Source of the DNA: Ancylostoma caninum
Taxonomy: Eukaryota; Nematoda; Chromadorea; Rhabditida; Ancylostomatidae
Length of the DNA stretch: 64,000 nucleotides
Assembly (NCBI GenBank): GCA_037903475.1
Contig: JBAJFG010000344.1
Coordinates: 930,001-994,000 of the forward strand
Direction: 5' to 3'
The notes beneath the pieces are model-generated. The model did not search any database. It worked only from the letters and a program-made list of their open reading frames with translations, and had not been told where the DNA came from. Below are positions 11,092 to 20,479 of this stretch, piece after piece. Made by a program: the position numbers and the translations under genes. How positions within the stretch are numbered: the stretch's first letter is position 1; each line of letters opens with the position of its first letter.

Positions 11092-11241
11092 ATGGATATG
11101 GAACAATTTATACGGATTTCAATTATTTCTGAGGATCCCGAATTGGATGAGCTTTATTATTCAGATGGGATAACTGAAGTACTGTGTCCATCTATAGAAG
11201 AATACCGGCCATTTTTGTACTCGCGAAGCAGTGTACTGTAG
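11092..11241 (+). CDS. 49-codon acidic ORF inside the TIR element
   Basis: From the ATG at 11092 the frame reads MDMEQFIRISIISEDPELDE, then LYYSDGITEVLCPSIEEYRP and ends at VL-stop. The composition looks protein-like and acidic. It lies between the right TIR and the SINE tails, so it may be a fragment of a lost transposase or of a captured gene. No splice sites or family match were found. Confidence 0.25.
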   Translation: MDMEQFIRISIISEDPELDELYYSDGITEVLCPSIEEYRPFLYSRSSVL

Positions 11242-11544
11242 CAGAAAATGGAAGAGTTGGCTTCGCTTATTGTGTATTCAAAAATCTTTCCCCATGAAAA
11301 TCACAAAAATGAAAAAACGTGAAAGTTGTGAAAATGGTCCCCTGCTTTATAGCCTTAACTCACTCTGTCTACTATGGACTAAAATTGTATTTTTCTTGAC
11401 TTTCTTCCAAGCTCGAGTGATATATAGCTCATTAATACTGGGGCGCAGGAGGGTGGCGGCGGCTGGCGCCCATTTGCAGTGGCTGCCGGACCCGACTGTA
11501 TATTATTGACATAGTATATACATAGGGAGGTATTTTGCAAATGA

Positions 11545-11615
11545 GCAGTAACTCTGCGAACTTTGCAATCAGTGCTGCTGCAAAGGCGATCATAGGGGCG
11601 ATTAGGCACAAACAT
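11545..11615 (-). mobile_element. Penelope-like element, linker fragment
   Basis: The minus-strand frame VPNRPYDRLCSSTDCKV matches the Cys-containing linker between RT and GIY-YIG of the two Penelope-like copies in this window (compare VRNRLYDRLCTTPNCIVC at about 40400). Only about 20 codons survive. Confidence 0.7.
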
Positions 11616-12126
11616 ATGTAGGCTTAAGCTTAGAATTGCTTAGAGCGGTTTCAACCAAGCAACTGATAGTGACTGTCTTAGCTCTGCATATCATAAACAC
11701 TGGTGATGTTTCTTCAAGATTTTCAACAAGTGCAATGACAGCAACAGTTTGCTCCGTAAAGTGATCGATGTTTTATAATATTATGCAGTTCTAGCGACGT
11801 CAATCTATAAAATGTTGAATGGGGCGTTTTTCCAAGAGAAGCGACGTCCCATTCTTTCAAACCCTACTCCACATCCAGTTAAGAATCATTTTGAATTTCT
11901 CGGAAATCCTGTGCTTTGCGCAATCCGATACGACCATATATAGCCTTCGTGGAATCTCATGCACTACTCCTATAAATTTCCTTTGCGATCCTTTATTTAT
12001 TAACTACATTTTATTCCGTGGAATGTCTGTGACATATTGGGAGTGTTCATTCCGCCTGCGTAACATTTTTCTTGCACAAAAAACAGTACAGCTGACCAAA
12101 TTGTAAGTGATACATATCATATCAAA

Positions 12127-12425
12127 TCAGAGGCGGTAATGCGTGCAGAAAGCTGTGTGGCAGTCGCGCTCGTTCGGAACATTGCACAATTCCGTGCAGG
12201 TCCTGCACACTGCGATGCATTCTAGATGAAAACATTGGAGAGAACTTCGACGAGAGCTGAGTATAATCACACTTACTTCCACGGTAGGTTCGCGCATCGT
12301 GATACCTAGCAGTGACGAGGAGCATGGATGCTGCGATAAACTAAATTCCGAACATCAGTAAATATTATTTTTGGTGCTCTGTCATTTTCCAACTCACTAT
12401 GAGAAGACGCCAGAACCCATTCATC
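12127..12425 (-). CDS. secreted six-cysteine peptide, 61 aa, three exons
   Basis: A complete small gene. Exon 1 (12425-12399) encodes MNGFWRLLI with donor GTGAGT. Exon 2 (12340-12277; acceptor GGAATTTAG, donor GTAAGT) continues FIAASMLLVTARYHDARTYR. Exon 3 (12221-12127; acceptor TTTTCATCTAG) completes a Lys codon and encodes CIAVCRTCTELCNVPNERDC followed by HTAFCTHYRL-stop. All phases agree. MNGFWRLLIFIAASMLLVTA is a textbook signal peptide. The mature peptide has about 41 residues and six Cys spaced C-X3-C-X2-C-X3-C-X8-C-X4-C, so three disulfides are expected. The spacing is not a standard defensin or ShK pattern that I recognise. Introns are 58 and 55 bases. The alternative acceptor GTTTATCGCAG breaks the Cys-rich frame and was not used. 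Function unknown: antimicrobial, toxin-like or host-directed roles are all possible. Confidence 0.65.
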
Positions 12426-13888
12426 TTGCGGAATTACCCAAATGACTCTAATCACCGATGGTAAAGAGGTCAGGTTGTCTGGAGACAGGATAGGAAAAAG
12501 TAACGTATGATCCGAGACGCGCCTCGTTTATATTCGCCTGGTTTCAATATATTTTTACGATTGTAAATATGGTTGTCTTAAGAGCGCTAGCATTTCCTTA
12601 TTAGAAGGCATCGATCTCGTTCTTGTCGTAGCTTGATGTGGAAGCGTAGAAGCATAGACGATGAAGAGAATCATAGGCGAAGCCTCAGCTTAGCAATTCT
12701 CTTAGAGGCTCTCCAAGTATTAGAACCAGCATGTGGTGGAAGATTTTCTGCGGTGTGTGCTCGCCTTGAATTTGCTTTTGCAAGTGCCACGCGGATTCAA
12801 ATAATGTAGTTTGTTTACTACTAAAAATATTGGACTGACTGGTTGGCCGGCATAAACGAAACTATGAGCTATTCACTGGTAGCCCTCTCCGTTTCAATTT
12901 ATCCGTTGATTGCCCCGTATCTCCTGACTACCATCGCTTCTTTGCTTCTGAACCCTGGCGGAGGACGTCAATTTATTTTTGGAATATATAGGTTGTGACA
13001 GAAACTCAGTGCTACTCGGTCCCTCCCTCTCTACTGGTAAATCTCACCATTATTCCCACCCATTCCTGTTTTTTCTACTGATCACTGCTTGTTAAGGTTG
13101 TGGTTGAAGCTCGCCTTTGAAGGTTCTAACTGAACCTTGCCACGCGGTATTGCAATAGAAGATTCTTGAAAAATGTAATATGTACAGAGGAATGATAAAT
13201 ATTGCTGACTTCTTGCCGAACGTGAAACGTGAAACGAACTGCCGATTATTGAGTAGATCCCGGTACAGTTATTGCGTAGGTCTCGATGTTGCACCGTGTA
13301 TTGATCGTTATTGACAGTATTCCCCGCAATCGACGCGAGCGACGTTGGAAAGGGCGAAGAAAAGGGGCTCCTTGTTCTGTTCTTATACATTGCCGTCGCA
13401 GCCTGGAATGTCAGCATATCAAAATCTGAATAGATCCGCTAAAGATAATTCAAATAATGATATTGAAACTTCTCTGACCATATTGTATTGTGCTAGTAGC
13501 ATAGCTACAAAGGTCAAGTTTTCTTTTTGTTCTAGTTTCACGCCCTTCCTTGGCTTGCTCACCTTGAGTGTATCAATGAATAAATAAATAAAATAAAATA
13601 AAATAAATATTGAAGGTCGACGGCGATAGGGGGATCGCAGCCCAGTTCCTTGCTTGAGTCTTGTCGGAGCCTGTCGCATTCCGCATTATGAAGGGCAGAA
13701 TGATGTCGTATATATGGTTACAGTGGAGCATTGCAAGATTCTGTTTATGTAACGTCGTCGTTATCTATCTACCGGATCACTGAGGAGTTCTACATGAGAA
13801 AATTACATCATCCCTTGGTAACTGAGTTAATCTCGATCATTTTGACTTGGAAAAGGTTAAATTAGTAGAAGAAAATTATTCCTACATA
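12426..13888. other. no gene established
   Basis: The minus ORF 13082-13417 (111 codons) has an acceptor-like ATTCCAG near its start, but two frames look equally plausible. A short plus ORF from about 12865 has a signal-like N-terminus. An AAATA tract lies at 13578-13606. Confidence 0.35.
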
Positions 13889-13890
13889 TA

Positions 13891-14088
13891 CAGGAAGCTC
13901 CAAATGTCCGCAGTCAAGAGGGCGTGGCCACGGCGCGGCTCCTTGATCAGACACATGCGCTCTCTATGCTGCCTCGAGCTTCTCTGACTCTGCAGACAAC
14001 TAGTGGCAGCATGCAGAGCTCCTGTGTCTCTGCCTAAAGCCGCGTCGTAGCCACGCCTCTCTTGACTGCGGACATTTGGAGCTTCCTG
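13891..14088. mobile_element. 198-bp MITE, TA-flanked
   Basis: The 50-base terminal inverted repeats begin CAGGAAGCTCCAAATGTCCG and extend through GCAGTCAAGAGRGGCGTGGC. TA lies at both outer edges (13889-13890 and 14089-14090), fitting a Tc1/mariner-type target. Confidence 0.9.
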
Positions 14089-14617
14089 TACATGAAATAC
14101 CCTGAAATCGTCGGAGACCTCATTTTGGAAGTTTTCCTCCGAATGTGAGCAGGGGGGGGGGGGCGGTCTCGGCGACTCAGGGAGATGACCGATACATTGT
14201 CACATATGGGTGCATGGATGTGTGGTTTTGACATGGTAAAACTATCCGCTATATAAATTTTATCATCATTATCACCCCGGAAGATAAATATAAGAAAGGT
14301 TGAATGAGGGGGGGGGGGCTTTGTGGATGTGCGAAAACGCTCTAGAATTACTGCAAATTTACTTATTTTTTCTCATACTTGTTCGTTTTTTCTCTTTTTA
14401 CCTATGTAGATGCAACAGCGATACGCCCAACTCACACTTGAGTAAGTGAACTCTGACGATTCTAACCATTGTAACATTTAAGGTTTCCATTTAAATCGCA
14501 CCTGTAACCACTCTCTCCTTTCTCTTAGCTGCATTTCTGCATCCATGGTTTTTAAGACTTTTCTCCTTTCGCAGCAATGTTCTCCTGAAAAATATCCTGA
14601 GAAAATCCCCCACTCAC

Positions 14618-14672
14618 AATTCCCCTGAGGTGTTTTCCAGGCATCAAAACGACGAAGGGCGAATGTGGAGAT
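14618..14672 (-). CDS. candidate exon, unknown gene
   Basis: Acceptor TTCGCTGCTCATATAG and donor GTGAGT bound 18 codons reading ISTFALRRFDAWKTPQGN. No partner exon was found; a downstream TTTTTCAG would make the intron too short. Confidence 0.3.
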
Positions 14673-15053
14673 CTATATGAGCAGCGAAGTAGAAGAAGAA
14701 AATTAACAACAAGGTTATACGCTTGCTGCTCGTTTAACCGTTTGTGAATACTTCCCGCCGAGGAAAAAATTGAGTAACAAGGAAATGTTGCTCTCATCGC
14801 CGTGTTTCACTGGCGTATTAATTTTGTGGTAGATTACTTCAATATCACTACAAATGGCAACCTTTGGACCAATTAGACAGGTTTTTGTAATAGATAAATA
14901 GCTGGAATTAAAAGGAAGTTATTTACGGATTTGCCTACGAGTCGGCTTGGTTTATTCATAAAAGTGAGACAAACTAATACGCACTTCTTATGTACCTGTT
15001 CCCATAGCGTTACGTCAATTTGTGTATATATTTAAGCCCATTCAAGTAGAAAA

Positions 15054-15188
15054 TTAATAGCTGAAGATGACTGCTGTGAGGGCAGCTTGCTCAAATGTTC
15101 GGCCTCCATTACAGCCATCTTCACAAATGGCAGGGCATCCATCTCTGAACACATGCACACATCTAACACGATCTGGCATTTCCTTCCT
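15054..15188 (-). CDS. candidate Cys-rich terminal exon
   Basis: After acceptor CCTCTTCGGAACATAG the frame reads RKEMPDRVRCVHVFRDGCPA, then ICEDGCNGGRTFEQAALTAV and IFSY-stop. Four Cys in a C-X7-C-X3-C-X3-C pattern and many charged residues suggest a real secreted-protein exon. The overlapping 66-codon frame is less protein-like. No upstream exon or signal peptide is assigned. Confidence 0.35.
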   Translation of the reverse strand, partial: RKEMPDRVRCVHVFRDGCPAICEDGCNGGRTFEQAALTAVIFSY

Positions 15189-15730
15189 CTATGTTCCGAA
15201 GAGGAAGCTAAAACGCCTGCGTAGCATGACATGACTCTAACAAGCTATGCTCTCTTGTTCTTTTTCATTAGCATATTTTTCAGCCGGAAAAAAATTATTA
15301 CAAAAACTTGAAAATTCCAAGCAATAGTGACCATATTGGGCGCATTAAAATAAATGAAACTTGTCAAGTGAATTAGTTTCCATGAAAATGTGAACCCAAA
15401 CTTTCAAAACCTTTTATAATGTTAAAAAAACTAGCAGTTATTCCACATAGTTTTTTAATTTCATCGCTGTTGTACAGACAATATGCGAAATTCATGCTTG
15501 CCGAGTAAGCCCCAATAAGAATACGAAAATAACTACTGCTAGAGCTGTTTCGATTGCCTTACAAGGGAAGTGCACAAAGTTAAGCTGTTTACGTAAGACG
15601 GGACCTATATGGGTAAAGAGCTAGTTCATAATGATGTTATGGGGTACACTTGAAATCTGCTAAATGGTCTACACAGACCCAAAATCTGACGTAGATGTTT
15701 CAGACAGTGCTGACCAGAGGAGGATACTAT

Positions 15731-15771
15731 GGAAACAGAGTTGTAGGTATACCTCCTACAGCTCTGTTTCC
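15731..15771. repeat. 17-bp-arm hairpin
   Basis: GGAAACAGAGTTGTAGG and CCTACAGCTCTGTTTCC pair with one mismatch around a 7-base loop. Confidence 0.8.
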
Positions 15772-15883
15772 AAAACCTCATGTCTCCTGAACCTGGGCAT
15801 TTCGATGTTCTTCAAATAATGCTTCTGCTCTGTATGTTCCTTGTAAGCCGCACACGAGGTTGATAATTGAATTATTGGGTAAC

Positions 15884-15907
15884 GTTTCGGCAAATTGCCT
15901 TCTTCAG
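15884..15907 (-). ncRNA. hammerhead ribozyme core of Penelope-like copy 2
   Basis: The minus strand reads CTGAAGA, then AGGC-AATTT-GCC (stem II and loop), then GAAAC. These are the invariant boxes of a hammerhead. The preceding TTTCAGGCTCTGAAGAAGG matches the same segment beside the plus-strand Penelope copy (41022-41037). Penelope-like elements are known to carry hammerheads in their terminal repeats. Outer stems were not verified. Confidence 0.6.
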
Positions 15908-16059
15908 AGCCTGAAATAGGCGATGCGATACGAAATGCAACCTATCCGACCAAATGTCTCTTCAACTAAGTAGGAAAAATTCAACGGTCAATTTTCGATC
16001 GCTGGCTGATGCTTCTGCTGCTTCTGGGTTGCTAAGTAGATCTCTGTTGGTGTCCTAAC

Positions 16060-16087
16060 GTTTCGACGAGAACACCTTTATCAAAGG
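16060..16087 (-). ncRNA. degenerate hammerhead-like motif, Penelope copy 2
   Basis: The minus strand reads TTTGATAAAGGTG, TTCT, CGTC, GAAACG. The GAAAC box and a weak stem II are kept, but CTGATGA is eroded. It lies about 235 bases after the GIY-YIG remnant, similar to the distance in the plus-strand copy, so it may be the decayed first terminal-repeat ribozyme. Confidence 0.35.
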
Positions 16088-16321
16088 CTTTTAAGTGGTG
16101 TGGAGCACAAATTCACGCTCTTAGTCACCAAACGTTTCTTCTCTCGTGGCTAGTCCGACACTGTTCTAGAGTCACCAATAAGAACAACTCTTAGGGGCAA
16201 AGCTAGCCAACCTTTGAAATCAACCTCGTTCCGCAAGTTCGCACTGATGCAGACACTCTTCACCAACGATTTAGTCTTATTGTGCACCATAGATGGTATA
16301 TGAGTGCGATTGTCGCGCTAA

Positions 16322-17070
16322 TCACAGTTTGCATAGTGATAGAAAGAAGAGAGAGACATTAGTGACTGACAGACTTTGCGTTATCCAGAGGGCCTGTAAT
16401 GCCTTTCGCAACGTGATATCCGTCTCGTAGCTCAATTTCGTCAAATTCACATCAAATTCAACACTGGTGTGCTGTTCGTGCTTGTGTTTTCCGAGCGGAG
16501 ACATTAGACTTTGCAAGCCAAATGATCTTTAACGCGAATGCTGAGCGTTTGGCAAGTTTCTCCGTCATATAACGCGCCACAGTTCAAACATATTGGTTGA
16601 TAAGTTACCCCTGCTTCTCTGGTTATACCATGTGGACAGACTATGCAATCAGTTGATATGCACAACTTATCGTAAAGTCTATTTCGAACCAGGTATTTCT
16701 CGATGTTATCATTAGGGATGCTCACCAAGGTAGTCTCGTCTTGGATTATCAGCTTAGATTCGTGCACTTCCCTTGTTAGATCGAAGATGAAGTTTCCTTC
16801 CCGTGGAAACGTTGAAATTGAGAGGTTTCGCATGTGAAATCTTAGTGGGGGATTTTCTGCGATCTGGGTGGTAGGTGTCCGATAATCCAGGTGATACGAG
16901 CATCTGAACATCTGACTACTCCCAAGTCCATCAACGGTTGCGTTCTTCATCTCTAACATGGGGTGAAAAACATCGACATCAATGGGTTTCTTTGAGAAAA
17001 ACATGATGAAAACGCTCGACAACACAGCAGGTGCATTTGCCGCCGCCCCGGACGGACAAGCACTTTCCAT
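16322..17070 (-). mobile_element. Penelope-like element, copy 2, 3' remnant
   Basis: This is the linker and GIY-YIG endonuclease end of a Penelope-like retroelement. The 188-codon frame holds VRNRLYDKLCISTDCIVCPH (Cys linker) and GVTYQPICLNCGALYDGETC. The YIG of the nuclease has become YDG. A frameshift near 16510 passes the rest (HTSVEFDVNLTKLSYETDIT onward) to the frame ending at 16322. The reverse transcriptase domain is missing. Two hammerhead-like motifs lie downstream at 16060 and 15884. The copy is truncated, frameshifted and probably inactive. Confidence 0.85.
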
Positions 17071-17550
17071 CTCAACGCACTCCGGAGGCGTATCATATAT
17101 TATTCGAAAGTGCGACGAGAACCATCATCTCTGAACGTCGGACGTACACGTCCCCACTGCCCTGCTACGCTGACGGACGGACGTCATCGCGCGGTAGCCA
17201 TCCATCCGCGTAATCGGACACCACATCGGGCAGAAGTTCGTTTCTCACCACTCACAGCACTAATGCGACACTTCCGGAAGGGTGCGAGCGATTCACGGGA
17301 TAAATACACACGCACACACACATATGCACACACTTATCCAGATGGTTCCGTTTCAACGACGCCCTAAGTGATTCCAGCAGCAACGGCGGCGACGCGAATC
17401 CGCCGCCCGCGCGGCCGCCGCTGGGCGTGGCCGCGGACGCGCGTATCCTCGCCGGCGCCCTGTCGCATCCCTCTTGCCGCCGGCGTTCTATTGTCTGCGC
17501 GCGCGTGTGTGTGTTGCATCTAGCGGCGTGAGCTACCGTATTCTATGGAC
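17051..17550. promoter_or_regulatory. GC-rich island upstream of a signal-peptide exon
   Basis: Positions about 17370-17500 are strongly CG-rich (runs such as GCCGCCCGCGCGGCCGCCGC), in sharp contrast to the AT-rich surroundings. The island ends about 60 bases before the ATG of the next plus-strand exon, so a promoter role is plausible. This is inference only. Confidence 0.3.
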
Positions 17551-17555
17551 AGATT

Positions 17556-17614
17556 ATGATCTGGATTACGGTCACTTTGCTCGTGACGACGATCAGTGGC
17601 ACGGCGGCTATAAA
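17556..17614 (+). CDS. signal-peptide first exon of an unresolved gene
   Basis: The ATG at 17556 lies 3 bases after an acceptor-like TATGGACAG. The exon reads MIWITVTLLVTTISGTAAI and splits a codon at donor GTAAGT. This is a complete signal peptide in one exon, a common nematode layout. Two acceptors fit the phase: GTTTGTCAG at about 17760 and TTCTGTCAAACAG at about 18198. The second gives K-CIAGRMYHNRKQR-stop. I cannot choose between them, and the later ORF (17642-17983) may belong to it instead. Confidence 0.45.
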
Positions 17615-18485
17615 GTAAGTGCTTTTTATAAGTTCTAAGTAGTGTTCAGACTTCATTTCTGCTTGAAAAACTCTCATCTTCATCTAATGGAGGCAGTAGT
17701 GCCAATAAGATTTTGTTCCGTATTGTTGGCTGGTTTTGAGCCATTTATGTGTTTGTCAGGTGCGCCGCTTCGAAACCCCAGGGAATTCCGTAGGAAAAAT
17801 AAACATATTGCAATCAGAAGACGTTACGCGCCCGTTTTATCGTTACTATTCCTTCACATGACGCGGGAAATAATAAACAGAGCTACGTATCCCGCCAGAC
17901 CAGCCATCTATCCTGTCCAAAATCTACAATTACCTTCTCTCACTTCATTTGAAGGTGTTGGTGACGAATGTTTCCGCATATGATATTCTCACGACACCTG
18001 TCACAGAAAAAAAACCCACACGAAGAACCACTCCATCAGTTGTGAATTATAAATGAACTCTGGAAAATTTATAACGGAAATTTCTCAACTTTCCTGCAAA
18101 ACCCATTGATTTCGACACCTGCTGCATAGGTGTCTAGAAGCTCGTAAACATTTCTTATGGCTTCAGAAATCTAGCACATATCTTTTCTGTCAAACAGGTG
18201 CATAGCAGGACGTATGTATCATAACAGGAAGCAAAGATAATGCAGATATCAGTTATCGATTGATGACGTCAGTTTGTGTTGACCATGATGGATGATCTAA
18301 TGCACTGATCTTCGGTATCGATGGATACTGAATATCCTGAATATCAGAGTAAGCTAGAATTCTGTATCCGAACGGGTTTTGAACTTTTTTAAAGAATTTG
18401 TTTTCATCAATAAAAGGTGGTTAAGAGTACATAACTCCTGTTCAAATTGATTTTGTCCTTTCGCAAGACTACATTTTCTTAAATG

Positions 18486-18639
18486 TTAGCGCTCTCTCGA
18501 CGTCGAGTAGAAAAAGGTATCCTTAGCACCACAGAAATCTCTCAAAGTAAGGTAAGTCGTCGTTTGGTTGGAAATCTCGCTTTTCTCAACTACATATAAG
18601 GCAACTACTGTCTTCAGAAGAAATAAATGAGAGCATCTG
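18486..18639 (-). CDS. terminal exon, possible netrin/TIMP-like fold
   Basis: After the strong acceptor TTTTACTTATTTTCAG, 50 codons read RCSHLFLLKTVVALYVVEKS, then EISNQTTTYLTLRDFCGAKD and TFFYSTSRER-stop. The alternation of hydrophobic strands, an N-glycosylation site (NQT) and two Cys loosely recall NTR-domain (TIMP-like) proteins of nematodes. This is a weak impression, not a motif match. Upstream exons are not found; a foldback element begins about 180 bases upstream. Confidence 0.4.
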
Positions 18640-18816
18640 CTGAAAATAAGTAAAACAGGAAGGATTACTATGACCACTCAAAAATAAATTGGATTAATCT
18701 CTTGGCAGAGTAAAGCACCTCTCTATGTATGTCGCTCATATTCTTTCACTATTCATTCTTTCGTTATTCATAGCTCCTTAAAGGCAGTGTTTCACCTCAG
18801 AAATCGTTCTCGAGTA

Positions 18817-19276
18817 CAATACTGCTCCTAATCCTTGCAAAAAGGATGCGCGCTACGCAAGAATACGTCGCAAAGCTTCTCCCCTTCGTAGTTTTCTTAG
18901 AAATAAGAATGTCCAGTTTTTTCTGAATATGTGGATTCTCTATATTACAACGGATCGAATGATTCATGAAATTTTCGATATTATTCTCTATACCGGTCAA
19001 AAACATCACTACAAATTTAAGCAGACTTTCTTGTACCTGACCGCCTTAATCCAGAGTGATTAAAATACTAGATTTTCAATGGTATTCTCTACAGGGTAGA
19101 AAGCACGATGTTAAAAACTTTATATATCATAAGATTCGCTATGAAATGCACAATGTGGCTTTTCAAGAAAAATTAGAATCGGTTTCGTTTGAAGGAAGTT
19201 GTGAAACAGCGACGCTTTGTGACGGTTTAACGCGTCGCGCGCGTCCTTTTTGCAAAGATTAGGAGCAGTATTGTGC
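18817..19276. mobile_element. foldback element A
   Basis: ACAATACTGCTCCTAATCCT at the left and its complement at 19257-19276 start arms of about 200 bases. Both continue through GCAAAAAGGAYGCGCGC and, more diverged, to a centre near 19050. No coding capacity. Confidence 0.7.
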
Positions 19277-19282
19277 AATGAT

Positions 19283-19478
19283 ATATGACGCTGCCAACTA
19301 ATTCGTCCGCGTAAAAATGCAAGTTGGGAATGAGTGGCCACAATCCGGACCGTTCGGGGCATGGCACAGTGAAAATGAAATGGTGGCATAACTGGAAGCG
19401 TTCGGATTCTGCCATTCATTCTCTACTTTGCATTTTAGCGAGGACAAATTAGTTCGCAGCGTCATATATAGTGTTGGT
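19283..19478. mobile_element. foldback element B
   Basis: TATATGACGCTGCCAACTAA at the left mirrors TTAGTTCGCAGCGTCATATA at the right. The arms run about 65-80 bases around a short centre. It directly abuts foldback element A, suggesting nested or tandem insertion. Confidence 0.75.
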
Positions 19479-19776
19479 GAGCTGCCAAGAAGACACACGT
19501 GAAGTGTTTTGAAACTATTGGGAACCCTGGACTTTGAAGGAGTACCTTCCACAGTTGGCCGAAAATTTTCAAATCCTCGGCCGATTATGGGAAATGATCG
19601 GTAGCTCGCCAAAAATGAATTGTTTTACTCACTACTGGTACGAACCACGATCAGTTAGGCCCCCGTAGAAGATTTTATTGGTAGTTTTGAAGCATTTCGC
19701 GTATATCACTGGAATCAGGAGCTGGTTCAAAATCTGGGATCACTACAGGATAGACAGATACGGTGAGACAGTGCCT

Positions 19777-20450
19777 TCAAGGTTTCTCTTCTATTGATAT
19801 TATATGCATGTCCACTCCTACGGCTTTCTGTTTCCTCCATTTCTGGCTTGACAACACGTTTTTTCGGCATCTCTCTAACACAAATATTTCCCTGGATGTT
19901 CCCGGCAAACGTATGCGAGTACTATCCTACTTAACTCAAAAATTTCTGTTCTCTTACATCTTCCACCCTAAAGGGATTTCGAATTTCTTCGAAACTACTT
20001 TTAATTACTGCAGCATATTGATGAAATTTCAATTTATAAGTACGCCTGCAGTTCTGCTTAGGAAATAGAAAAGAGGGTTTTTTCTCAGAATGGGAGTAGA
20101 AGAAGTGTGAAATATGCAGCAATAGTGGGATCCGAAAAGGGTATTTGTGTATTTTCTCTAGAAATTTCTGGAGAAAGGTTACAACCCTGCAATTCATCCA
20201 GTTTCAATGCCTCTATCACGTCAAAAAGTCTATAATTCTAGGGATCCTGGGCTATGTAACCCATACATGTTGTGTTGCATCCAAACTCCGAATGATCTCC
20301 TCTCCTCCTCACCTCGTATGCGCTCAGCCTCACGTGCATAGTTCCTTTCGTGGTCGTAGTATGAGGAATTCCAGCTGTCACAAATGCGACTTAACCTCAG
20401 TTCTTGATGCCACTCTGCGTGTCTTAGTTTGTCGCAGTATTTCGAGACTT
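19777..20450 (-). CDS. unrecognised gene, three candidate exons
   Basis: Exon 20450-20313 (acceptor ATTGTTTATAG, donor GTGAGG) reads VSKYCDKLRHAEWHQELRLS, then RICDSWNSSYYDHERNYARE. Exon 20053-19958 (acceptor TTTCCTAAGCAG, donor GTAAGA) reads NCRRTYKLKFHQYAAVIKSS, then FEEIRNPFRVED. Exon 19926-19777 (acceptor GTTAAGTAG) reads DSTRIRLPGTSREIFVLERC and ends HIISIEEKP-stop. The last two agree in phase, but the intron would be only 31 bases. The first joint does not agree in phase. Either further exons are missed or this is a decayed gene. Residue composition (charged, few repeats) argues for true coding history. Confidence 0.35.
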
Positions 20451-20479
20451 CTATAAACAATGGTGGCTAATTCCAGATT

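Larger units (their letters stand above)
10236..11498. mobile_element. 1.26-kb TIR element with TA flanks
   Basis: Terminal inverted repeats of about 170 bases: CAGTCCGGTCCGGCAGCC at the left and the complement CAGTCGGGTCCGGCAGCC at the right. Both continue through ACTGCAAATGGGCGCC and the shared TTTTAGTCCATAGTAGAC. Each end is flanked by TA (10234-10235 and 11499-11500), as in Tc1/mariner-type insertion. No transposase is visible, so it is non-autonomous. The interior carries two tRNA-like SINE heads, SINE-type tails and a 49-codon ORF. Confidence 0.85.
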
